DNA from: a virus
Virus record (IMG/VR): IMGVR_UViG_3300035665_000081
Location: 1-42,447 of that record
DNA length: 42,447 nucleotides
Strand: one strand, 5' to 3'
Shown: positions 22,980-29,289 of the stretch, piece by piece
Layout of the letters: each line of letters opens with the position of its first letter
How positions within the stretch are numbered: the first letter of the stretch is position 1
Translations under genes and position numbers: made by a program
Notes under the pieces: model-generated
Told to the model about the DNA's origin: nothing
Database searches by the model: none
What the model saw: the letters and a program-made list of their open reading frames with translations, nothing else

Positions 22980-25430
22980 GTGTCTCGTAAGACGCAAGAA
23001 CTGCTGGATTTTGTGCGCCAGCTGCCTATTGGGCTGGCCTATGCACCGATTTACGCCAAGAAGTACGCGATCCAGTCCGGGAAAATCTCGAAGGGCAAGA
23101 CACCGCTAGAGCGCAGTCACCATCAGGTGATGGCACCGTCGGATGTAGCGCTTCAGATCGAGCGCAAGCCGGATGTGTTCCAAGCGGTCGGTGTGTTCAC
23201 CGGCGGTCGCAGCATGGGACTCGTGATTCTCGACGTGGATCGCAACCTTTCCCGGCTGCTGAAGAAGTGGGGCGAGACGCTGGAGGGGGCCCCGAAGGTC
23301 ACCAGCACCAAGGCCAACGCGGCGAAGTACCTGTTTCGCGTCCCAGAGGCCCTGTGGGGCGATGTGAAGGGCTTTGGGCTGTCGGATACCGGCGCGGGGT
23401 ATGAGGTCCTCTGGGGCCGTCAGGGCGTCATCTACGGGGCTTATCCGGGCTCCAGTGATGGGAAGGCACCGGAGGGCTATTACGGCTTTGAAGGCGACCT
23501 AGAGGCGATTCCTGACGCCCCTGAGTGGCTGTTGGCGGAAATGCGCGATCACGCCGGTAAAGAGATTCAAGACGGCGGCTTCATCAAGAACCGCCGGGCG
23601 TTGGATTTTTCGGATCGAGATCCAGCTGAGGTGGCTGAGATCATTCAGTCGGCGCTGAAGGTGATTCCCGGTCAAGGCAGCGGCAGCCGCGACCACTGGG
23701 TAAAGGTGGGGATGGCGATCCACAGCGAGTTGCCGACTGACCTAGGGCTGACGCTGTGGTCGGCGTGGTCTGCGGAAGATCCCGAATTTTCACAGGAATG
23801 GTCTGAAGGCAATCCCTGTGAGGACGTGTGGAAGTCCTTTCGGAAAGGGCCAGTCAGCCTTGGGACGCTGTTCTGGATGGCGGATCAGCAGCTGCCTGCT
23901 CGCATGTGGCTTTCCGAGGATCTGCGGAAGGTTGTTGAGAAGGTTGAGGCCGACAACATCATCAGGATTCGGCAGATCCAGATCGGCTTCCCAGAACTGA
24001 TCAAACGGGCGAAAGAGATCCAGCAGATTCAAAACCCCGCGGAAGCTGCTCACGCCATGAACGCGCTGGCGTTAGAAGGCGGTTATCGGGACGCTGGGGC
24101 GCTGGAGCGGCTGCTGATTGCCCAGATTCAGTACGAGCAGCGTGATGACGACATGGAGATCGGCGCCCTGTTGGATAAGGAAGTGCAGTTGGACTACCTG
24201 ATCCCTGATCTACTGCCGAAACCGGGTGTTGTGATGATTCATGGCGCTGGTGGTGACGGTAAATCCATGACCGCCTGGACCATTGCAAAACACGTTGCCC
24301 GCGGTATTCCTTTTTCAATTAGGGGTGCTGATGTTCCAGTTCAGCAGGGCAAAGTCCTGATCCTTAATGGCGATCAGTCTGAAGTTCAGGTCAAACAGCA
24401 GATGCAGGACTTGGAGCTTGGCCATGGTGATCCGATTCGGGTTGTTATGGGCTGGGATCTGAACTGGTATCTGCGTTTTGTAAAACTCGTTGAGAAGCAC
24501 CAGCCAGCTTTGGTGATCATTGATTCGATCACCGGTTGTAGTCGGGGTTCGGCGTTTGATGAAAATCGGAAGGAGTTTGCTGGGCCGCTGTACTGGCTGG
24601 CTAACAACAACGGTCGCCTGTTCCCTGCCTGCACCATCCTCGTTGTCCACCACAGCAACAAGGCTGGAGGCTTCCGGGGCACCACCGCCCTTAGGGATGC
24701 CGTGGATGAGGTCTGGAGCCTCCGTAAGCCCTCTGAGAAGGAGTTGGAGCGAGTGGGCTTCTCCAGTCGTCTAATCACCGTTGAGAAGAGCCGCGCAGGC
24801 CGTGGTGGCAGCAAGCTGCTGCTCAAGATGCTCGAAGACCTGACCTTTGAGCTGAAGGACTACGTGGAAATGACCACGGAGAGCGCCACGCCGGCTTCCA
24901 TCGTGGATCGGGTGCTCCAGCGGTTGCGGTCAGCCGCCAAGAGCGACGAGGGCCGTACACGGCAGGATCTGCACTCCGATCCGCTGTGCGGGGGAAGCGT
25001 GGTCGGCATCAAAAAGGCACTCCAGCGTTTGGAGGCTCGCGGTTTGGTCTTTAGTACAGAAGAACCAAGCTCCAGGAGGGCTGGCTCCAGCATCAAGCGG
25101 TACTTTGCTTTGCTCTCGCGTGATATGTGTGAGAGAGAGTGTCCCCCTATAGCAAAAACCAGTCCAGGACTGGAAAAATTAGGGGGACAAGGTACTGGGG
25201 TGTCCCCCTTAAATACGGATCCGACACCTGCCCCTGGAACGCTTGACCAGCTTTCGCCCTCCAGTGAAGTCGATTTAGGGGGACACAAAAAAGGCTGTCC
25301 CCCTGAGACCGCCTGTGTTGATGCGAGTTCTGGACAGGGGGACACATTTTCTGTAACCCCCCAAGAGAGGAAGCGTTCCAAGGAGGAACTCAAGGCTCTT
25401 ATGGATGCGGCAGTGAGGATGTGGGAATGA
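22980..25430 (+). CDS. Primase-polymerase / helicase fusion
   Basis: This 816-residue protein is the probable replication initiator and unwinding enzyme. Residues 1-200 form an archaeo-eukaryotic-type prim-pol domain with the metal-binding LDVDRN (about 84-89). The usual sxH His seems replaced by Lys in AAKYLFRV (inference). Residues about 212-300 match PriCT-2 (VIPGQGSGSRDHWVKVGMAI). Residues about 400-630 are a RepA-like helicase, with Walker A GAGGDGKS (422-429), Walker B LVIIDS with D515, and VVHHSNKAGG and RGTTALRDAVDEVWSL. The C-terminal 100 residues are low complexity and carry the six DNA motifs listed separately. It starts at GTG with AGGAG upstream. Confidence 0.92.
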   Translation: MSRKTQELLDFVRQLPIGLAYAPIYAKKYAIQSGKISKGKTPLERSHHQVMAPSDVALQIERKPDVFQAVGVFTGGRSMGLVILDVDRNLSRLLKKWGETLEGAPKVTSTKANAAKYLFRVPEALWGDVKGFGLSDTGAGYEVLWGRQGVIYGAYPGSSDGKAPEGYYGFEGDLEAIPDAPEWLLAEMRDHAGKEIQDGGFIKNRRALDFSDRDPAEVAEIIQSALKVIPGQGSGSRDHWVKVGMAIHSELPTDLGLTLWSAWSAEDPEFSQEWSEGNPCEDVWKSFRKGPVSLGTLFWMADQQLPARMWLSEDLRKVVEKVEADNIIRIRQIQIGFPELIKRAKEIQQIQNPAEAAHAMNALALEGGYRDAGALERLLIAQIQYEQRDDDMEIGALLDKEVQLDYLIPDLLPKPGVVMIHGAGGDGKSMTAWTIAKHVARGIPFSIRGADVPVQQGKVLILNGDQSEVQVKQQMQDLELGHGDPIRVVMGWDLNWYLRFVKLVEKHQPALVIIDSITGCSRGSAFDENRKEFAGPLYWLANNNGRLFPACTILVVHHSNKAGGFRGTTALRDAVDEVWSLRKPSEKELERVGFSSRLITVEKSRAGRGGSKLLLKMLEDLTFELKDYVEMTTESATPASIVDRVLQRLRSAAKSDEGRTRQDLHSDPLCGGSVVGIKKALQRLEARGLVFSTEEPSSRRAGSSIKRYFALLSRDMCERECPPIAKTSPGLEKLGGQGTGVSPLNTDPTPAPGTLDQLSPSSEVDLGGHKKGCPPETACVDASSGQGDTFSVTPQERKRSKEELKALMDAAVRMWE
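25140..25344. repeat. Alternating inverted array of six TGTCCCCCT/AGGGGGACA motifs
   Basis: TGTCCCCCT occurs at 25140, 25201 and 25296; its complement AGGGGGACA occurs at 25181, 25277 and 25336. Orientation alternates strictly and the start-to-start spacings are 41, 20, 76, 19, 40, a symmetric layout. The middle pairs (25181/25201 and 25277/25296) make two hairpins with 9-bp perfect arms and 10-11-base loops. The motif is read in different codon frames (CPP, LGG, SPL, LGG, CPP, QGD), so the DNA, not the protein, seems conserved. A replication origin or initiator-binding site is the leading guess. Confidence 0.8.
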
Positions 25431-25714
25431 TGTACTACACAAAAGACGGAGAGCCCTCTTATGTGCCACAAACTGATGAACAACGTTTCGCTGTTTGGGT
25501 GCAAAAAGTTAGTGATTGGCGCCTAGTTGTAGTTAAAGAAGTTGTAAAAGACAGATTCGGTAAACCCTGCAGAAATCGTTTAGGGCAAGTTTTATACAAA
25601 GAGGTAGAAAAGGTGGTGGGTACAGGCATAGCCGAACCCACCGAAGAGGAGTTGGCCCGTGCGTGCGCCAAGCCGTGTCGTTACAGGAGGGCAGCCCGTG
25701 CATCACGCGCCTAA
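25427..25714 (+). CDS. Small basic hypothetical protein
   Basis: The 95-residue product begins MMYYTKDGEPSYVPQTDEQR and contains VVVKEVVKDRFGKPCRNRLG and an Arg-rich tail (CRYRRAARASRA). ATG 25427 overlaps the stop of the primase-helicase gene, and GAGG lies 8 bases upstream. It is AT-richer at its start than the genes around it, for about 200 bases, suggesting a separate history. No family is recognised. Confidence 0.6.
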   Translation: MMYYTKDGEPSYVPQTDEQRFAVWVQKVSDWRLVVVKEVVKDRFGKPCRNRLGQVLYKEVEKVVGTGIAEPTEEELARACAKPCRYRRAARASRA

Positions 25715-26036
25715 CTTTTTCCTAGGGCTCATGCGGGCTGCCGCGTGGCTTATCTGGAGGGACACCGTGGCCAAACCTGAACCGCCTCAGCCGAAGCGTC
25801 CCAGGAAGCCAATCTTGGGTTACACCGTCGGTGACATCCCCTTCGAGCTGCTGGCCGTCGTGCGCGTTCAGTGGTACCGAAGGGGCCGGGCGTATGAGGT
25901 TGAGGAGTACCAGATCGTTGAGTCAGACGATGCCCACGGGCAGTTTCACTACATCGTTGGGACGGCGCTCAAACAGGGCGCCGACGTCTGTGTTCTGACC
26001 CAGTACCAGCCGGAAGACCTGGGAGTTCCAGCGTGA
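25698..26036 (+). CDS. Hypothetical protein with N-terminal hydrophobic segment (alternative start)
   Basis: From GTG 25698 (AGGAGG 7 bases upstream) the product is 112 residues, with a possible membrane-inserting start (NFFLGLMRAAAWLIW) before a Pro-rich linker (PEPPQPKRPRKP). A second GTG at 25767 also has a strong GGAGG 6 bases upstream and would give an 89-residue form without the hydrophobic part. The body (RRGRAYEVEEYQIVESD) is beta-rich. Both starts may be used. It overlaps the previous gene by 17 bases. Confidence 0.6.
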   Translation: MHHAPNFFLGLMRAAAWLIWRDTVAKPEPPQPKRPRKPILGYTVGDIPFELLAVVRVQWYRRGRAYEVEEYQIVESDDAHGQFHYIVGTALKQGADVCVLTQYQPEDLGVPA

Positions 26037-26119
26037 TTCCGCCGGTGGTGGTCTTTGGGCTGACGTGGCTGCTGGGGATGCTGGTAGTCACTGTCTACCT
26101 CACCCAATGGGCCACATGA
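26033..26119 (+). CDS. Small membrane peptide (28 residues)
   Basis: The frame reads MIPPVVVFGLTWLLGMLVVT then VYLTQWAT and stops. Residues 4-23 form one hydrophobic transmembrane segment. GGGAG lies 8 bases before the GTG, and the start overlaps the stop of the upstream gene (GTGA). It may be a membrane-modulating peptide; it is short enough to be easily missed. The terminator follows about 50 bases later. Confidence 0.55.
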   Translation: MIPPVVVFGLTWLLGMLVVTVYLTQWAT

Positions 26120-26170
26120 AGAATTGCAACAGCCCGGCTGGACGCCTAGCTGGCTGTGTGCAACAGTAAG

Positions 26171-26196
26171 GGCACGCCCGCAACGGCGTGCCTTTT
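26171..26196 (+). terminator. Rho-independent terminator in the early operon
   Basis: GGCACGCC, loop CGCAAC and GGCGTGCC form a perfect 8-bp stem followed by TTTT. It separates the primase-helicase group (22980-26119) from the small-gene group starting at 26210. Confidence 0.88.
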
Positions 26197-26209
26197 ATTA
26201 CTGATTGAC

Positions 26210-26452
26210 ATGGACGATTTCACCTGCACCAAAGTTGACAACACCAAGCTCAGCCCGTGGTACTTCGCCGTCCACTGGTCTGCGATTCAGCTCCAAGAAA
26301 AAATCGTCGATAGCGAGCGTCTCGGTGTAGACCCGACCTACGACATGCTCCAGCTCCAGCAGCTGCAGGACTTGGAACAGTTCTTGAAGATGAGCTGGGA
26401 TGCCTGGATGGACGGCATCGAAGCCCGCCAAACTGCACGGGAGGTCAAATGA
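26210..26452 (+). CDS. Small hypothetical protein
   Basis: The 80-residue product starts MDDFTCTKVDNTKLSPWYFA and is otherwise helical, with DMLQLQQLQDLEQFLKMSWD. ATG 26210 lies just after a terminator, so the gene must have its own promoter or receive readthrough. Its stop overlaps the next ATG (ATGA). No clear ribosome-binding site is seen. No family is recognised. Confidence 0.6.
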   Translation: MDDFTCTKVDNTKLSPWYFAVHWSAIQLQEKIVDSERLGVDPTYDMLQLQQLQDLEQFLKMSWDAWMDGIEARQTAREVK

Positions 26453-26712
26453 GCCAGGTACTGGAAATTGAGGATCTGTGGTTTGAAGATGGTGGTACTC
26501 GCCTCTGTGTCAATGCCGTTGTTGACGACATGGTTGTGGTCATTCCGCAAAGCCACCTTTATCCGGCAGAGTGGGGGCCTGCCTTGTGCAGAGGCTCCTT
26601 CGACCTTCACGAAGAGGATCTGATCCCCGCCAGCGATGACGGACTCCGCCAACTCCTCACCAACAGAATCGACGACTGGGCCCCAATCGACACGTCTGAT
26701 TGGGACGACTGA
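26449..26712 (+). CDS. Small acidic hypothetical protein
   Basis: This 87-residue beta-rich protein starts MSQVLEIEDLWFEDGGTRLC and contains SHLYPAEWGPALCRGSFDLH and EEDLIPASDDGLRQLL, ending very acidic (DTSDWDD). It is translationally coupled to the upstream gene by an ATGA overlap. No family is recognised. Confidence 0.6.
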   Translation: MSQVLEIEDLWFEDGGTRLCVNAVVDDMVVVIPQSHLYPAEWGPALCRGSFDLHEEDLIPASDDGLRQLLTNRIDDWAPIDTSDWDD

Positions 26713-26962
26713 AGCCCGCGAGCTTCGGAACTCCGAGGACTACGACGATTGGGAGTACGGCACCGAGCCAATCCCTGGAGATACGCACTGGGTCCGCGCC
26801 AAAACGCTGACCCAGCTCTATCGTCACCTGATCTACGTGCTTGCCACCAGTGACACGATCTGCTCCAGCAGACTCGCCAAGCTGGCCATCCACGAGATTC
26901 TCAAGTTGCGTCTCACGGATCTCACCCGGTTACGCCACCAAGACCCCAGGTATTTCGCATGA
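26636..26962 (+). CDS. Hypothetical protein (start uncertain)
   Basis: The frame from ATG 26636 gives 108 residues but overlaps the previous gene by 77 bases, and the first 20 residues are low-complexity Ser/Thr. A non-ATG start near 26696 is an alternative. The later part, DYDDWEYGTEPIPGDTHWVR and TLTQLYRHLIYVLATSDTIC, then RLAKLAIHEILKLRL, is clearly protein-like and helical. Its stop overlaps the next ATG at 26959. Confidence 0.55.
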   Translation: MTDSANSSPTESTTGPQSTRLIGTTEARELRNSEDYDDWEYGTEPIPGDTHWVRAKTLTQLYRHLIYVLATSDTICSSRLAKLAIHEILKLRLTDLTRLRHQDPRYFA

Positions 26963-27153
26963 ACTTTGACTGGTACAACGATTACTATCGGCAGTCCCGA
27001 GGTTACGGCCCCGGTGAAATCGCCGATCTCTATCGGCAACCTGCTAAACCCTCCACCTCCGTTCCAAGGGAATTTCAAGGGCGTTTTGCGACGCCTGCTG
27101 AATACGACGCTTGGGTGCGCGAGCGCTGGAGCATTTACACCAACGGCTATTGA
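26959..27153 (+). CDS. Small Tyr-rich hypothetical protein
   Basis: The product is 64 residues: MNFDWYNDYYRQSRGYGPGE onward, ending WVRERWSIYTNGY. It has many aromatic residues and EYDAWVRERWSIY. ATG overlaps the previous TGA, and its own stop overlaps the next ATG (TGATG). No family is recognised. Confidence 0.6.
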   Translation: MNFDWYNDYYRQSRGYGPGEIADLYRQPAKPSTSVPREFQGRFATPAEYDAWVRERWSIYTNGY

Positions 27154-27410
27154 TGACTGAAACCAACGTGGTTCCGTTCTACAGGTCCTTCCTGTTGAGC
27201 CAGACCGTTTACTTGGACAAGATCAAGGACATGCCGCTTCGAGACTTGGAGCTGCTCAACGTCGAGACGTTGGCGGCCCTCAACGAGTCGCGGCACAACT
27301 ACTCCTTTATCGAGGACAAGCACAGCGACGATGCCAGCTCAGAATTTCGGCGCATGAAAATCGCCGGTTACTTCCAGGCTGCGCTCCAGATCGAGCTTTC
27401 TTCTCGCTGA
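27153..27410 (+). CDS. Small helical hypothetical protein
   Basis: From ATG 27153 (overlapping the previous stop) the 85-residue product reads MTETNVVPFYRSFLLSQTVY and contains KDMPLRDLELLNVETLAALN and a C-terminal GYFQAALQIELSS. It is mostly helical, with a possible hairpin. A longer upstream frame overlaps the previous gene and was rejected. Confidence 0.6.
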   Translation: MTETNVVPFYRSFLLSQTVYLDKIKDMPLRDLELLNVETLAALNESRHNYSFIEDKHSDDASSEFRRMKIAGYFQAALQIELSSR

Positions 27411-27445
27411 TCCTGTACTACACTCTCACCGTTCTACCAACGATC

Positions 27446-27820
27446 ATGCACATTCTTTCTGACGAACAGTTCCAGCAGATCACCACTGCCCTGGAGCACG
27501 CCTTCGTGGCCATCAACGCCTGCCAGCACGTCGAACTGGACGTGACCAAGCCGGCAATCGCACCAGCAGCTAAGCCTGTGCGTGCAACCGCTACCCAGTC
27601 TCAACCTAAGACTCGTGTGTCGCGCCGCAAGACGCGGGCGGCGTTGACGGAGAAGAAGGTGCTGGAAATTAAGCGCCAGCTGCAGGCTGGTGGCAAGTCG
27701 GTCGCCAAGATCGCTAAGGAGTTCGGCGTCCACAGCACCACGATCAACTGCATCAAGTGGAACAAGACGTGGAAACACGTGACGCTCCAGCAGGATCAGC
27801 CCACCACGGTGGTGATCTGA
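27446..27820 (+). CDS. Helix-turn-helix DNA-binding protein
   Basis: The 124-residue protein has a helical N-terminus (DEQFQQITTALEHAFVAINA), a basic Ala/Pro/Arg linker (about 45-65), and a C-terminal HTH: LTEKKVLEIKRQLQAGGKSV then AKIAKEFGVHSTTINCIKWN. The HTH is the resolvase/transposase type that reads DNA with IAKEFGVHSTTI. It may be a transcriptional regulator of the early operon. It lies two bases before the dCTP deaminase start. Confidence 0.72.
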   Translation: MHILSDEQFQQITTALEHAFVAINACQHVELDVTKPAIAPAAKPVRATATQSQPKTRVSRRKTRAALTEKKVLEIKRQLQAGGKSVAKIAKEFGVHSTTINCIKWNKTWKHVTLQQDQPTTVVI

Positions 27821-27821
27821 G

Positions 27822-28334
27822 GTGTCGATCCTGTGTGACCATCAGATTGTGTCGCTGGTGCGGCGGAATCTGGTAAGCCCCTACGATCAGGAGTTGCTGA
27901 ATCCCGCGAGTCTCGATGTGAGACTTGGCGAGAACGTGTTGGTGGAGTCACCGTTGACGCGCCACATGGTGCATCGCTCCATCGTGGGGCACACGCAGGA
28001 GGAACCTTTCTTGCTCCAGCCGCATGAGTTCATACTCGCGGAGACGTTGGAGGAGTTCCAGCTGCCTGACTGTATTGCTGGGCAGCTGGCGCTCAAATCC
28101 AGCCGGGCTAGGGAGGGGATTGAGCATTTGCTTGCTGGGTATATCGACCCTGGTTACAAAGGGCGGTTGACGCTGGAGTTGCAAAATGCACGCGCTTTGC
28201 ATCCGGTTTCATTGTGGCCTGGGATGCGGATTGCACAGATTGTGTTCCACCGCATGTCGATGTTGCCCGGCAAAGACTATTCGATGACTGGCCGTTACCA
28301 CGGCGATACCACCGTTCAGGAATCCAAAGGATGA
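27822..28334 (+). CDS. dcd: dCTP deaminase
   Basis: This 170-residue enzyme converts dCTP to dUTP, raising the dTMP supply; some family members also hydrolyse dUTP. It has the family motifs LNPASLDVRLG, GQLALKSSRAREGI (S93, S94, R97), AGYIDPGYKGRLTLELQN with catalytic Glu119, and GMRIAQIVFHRM. The C-terminal MTGRYHGDTTVQESKG is the nucleotide lid. It starts at GTG 27822, next to the HTH gene, and overlaps the next ATG by four bases. Phage dCTP deaminases usually serve genome synthesis. Confidence 0.92.
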   Translation: MSILCDHQIVSLVRRNLVSPYDQELLNPASLDVRLGENVLVESPLTRHMVHRSIVGHTQEEPFLLQPHEFILAETLEEFQLPDCIAGQLALKSSRAREGIEHLLAGYIDPGYKGRLTLELQNARALHPVSLWPGMRIAQIVFHRMSMLPGKDYSMTGRYHGDTTVQESKG

Positions 28335-28594
28335 GCGATTTTGAGTTCCAAGTCAGTGATGCAGTGCATCATCCCAGCCACTACACCGCCGGGAAAATTG
28401 AGGTAATCGAGGTGTTGGAGGATTGGGTCCAGCACGCGCCGGACGCTGTGGTTGGCTCGCTCCAGTGGCAATGCCTGAAGTACCTCAGCCGGATGTGGTT
28501 GAAGAAGGATCCGCTGGAGGATGCCGAAAAATGTCGGTGGTATTTGAACCGGCTGATAAACACGCTGGCAACGGAGGCTTATCGGAATGAGTGA
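28331..28594 (+). CDS. DUF3310 family protein
   Basis: The 87-residue product contains HHPSHYTAGKIEVIEVLEDW and LQWQCLKYLSRMWLKKDPLE then DAEKCRWYLNRLI. This HPSHYxxGxIEVIE pattern with KYLxRxxxKxxxxxDxxKxxWYL is the hallmark of DUF3310, common in phages near replication genes. It may be a nucleotide-handling or regulatory protein; the biochemical role is not established. ATG 28331 overlaps the dCTP deaminase stop. Confidence 0.85.
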   Translation: MSDFEFQVSDAVHHPSHYTAGKIEVIEVLEDWVQHAPDAVVGSLQWQCLKYLSRMWLKKDPLEDAEKCRWYLNRLINTLATEAYRNE

Positions 28595-28805
28595 GGCGAA
28601 GAGATCGCCGACGAAGACGTCGTTCCAGGAGGGGTCGATTCCGGGGACGGCAGTGTTGACGCCGCAGAACGCGCTGGATTTGAGGCATCTTTATGCCTCT
28701 GGCACTTCGATTTCGGAGTTGGCCAAGGTGTACGGGATTTCGTACCAGCACGCTTGGTGCATTGTGAAAAACAGGAAGTGGCGTAATGCGATGCGCCAGG
28801 TGTGA
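28587..28805 (+). CDS. Small helix-turn-helix protein
   Basis: This 72-residue product has ALDLRHLYASGTSISELAKV followed by YGISYQHAWCIVKNRKW, a clear HTH of the homeodomain-like type with SISELAKVYGISYQH. It is short, so it may be a DNA-binding regulator or anti-repressor. It overlaps the DUF3310 gene by eight bases and the next gene by 20. Confidence 0.7.
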   Translation: MSEAKRSPTKTSFQEGSIPGTAVLTPQNALDLRHLYASGTSISELAKVYGISYQHAWCIVKNRKWRNAMRQV

Positions 28806-28995
28806 TTTCAAGCGGATGGACGTGGATCGCACTTGCCGGGATACGGCGGAGTCGATTCTGCGCCAGCGGAAATGCCCGCAATGTGGACACAGGGTTTTTA
28901 CGGTCGAGGTTGAGTTGCCCGATGGCGCAGCTCAGCACACCAAAACTGGCGTGATGAAGCGCCTTCCAGGATTTTTACGTGTTCGTTTTTTCTGA
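28786..28995 (+). CDS. NrdR-like zinc-ribbon protein without ATP-cone
   Basis: The 69-residue product starts MRCARCDFKRMDVDRTCRDT and continues AESILRQRKCPQCGHRVFTV. Cys3, Cys6, Cys30 and Cys33 match the zinc ribbon of NrdR (MxCPxC...RRRxCxxCxxRFTTxE). The ATP-cone domain that senses dATP/ATP in NrdR is missing; the protein ends about 35 residues after the last Cys. Full NrdR represses ribonucleotide reductase genes, so this could bind host NrdR boxes or poison NrdR. It lies close to the dCTP deaminase gene. Confidence 0.75.
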   Translation: MRCARCDFKRMDVDRTCRDTAESILRQRKCPQCGHRVFTVEVELPDGAAQHTKTGVMKRLPGFLRVRFF

Positions 28996-29267
28996 TGCAA
29001 GTTCCAATCAACAGTCGCCGCTGCATCCAGTGCGGCAGCATCACCACCAACGCCGTTTACTGCTTCAAGTGTTATCGCTCCAGCGATGCAGGGAAAGAGG
29101 AGTTGCGGCTGCAGCATTTGTTGAAAAAGCACAAGCCACTGCCGGATGGCGGAGAGTGCCGGACCTGTGTTCACTGGTATCACCGCTGCACGTTGGGGAT
29201 TCCCGAGGGTGGGACGGTGCTGGCTGAGTTGTGTGCGGCCAAAGAGCTGACAGGTGTGTTAGAGTAA
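28995..29267 (+). CDS. Double zinc-ribbon-like protein
   Basis: This 90-residue protein has RRCIQCGSITTNAVYCFKCY (two CxxC pairs, C10-C13 and C23-C26) and then ECRTCVHWYHRCTLG with a further Cys80. The first half is a plausible zinc ribbon; the second resembles a CxxC...C...C cluster found in small phage proteins. ATG 28995 overlaps the stop of the NrdR-like gene. The DNA polymerase gene follows about 20 bases later. Confidence 0.6.
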   Translation: MQVPINSRRCIQCGSITTNAVYCFKCYRSSDAGKEELRLQHLLKKHKPLPDGGECRTCVHWYHRCTLGIPEGGTVLAELCAAKELTGVLE

Positions 29268-29289
29268 TACAGAACACGCCCTACCCGGC

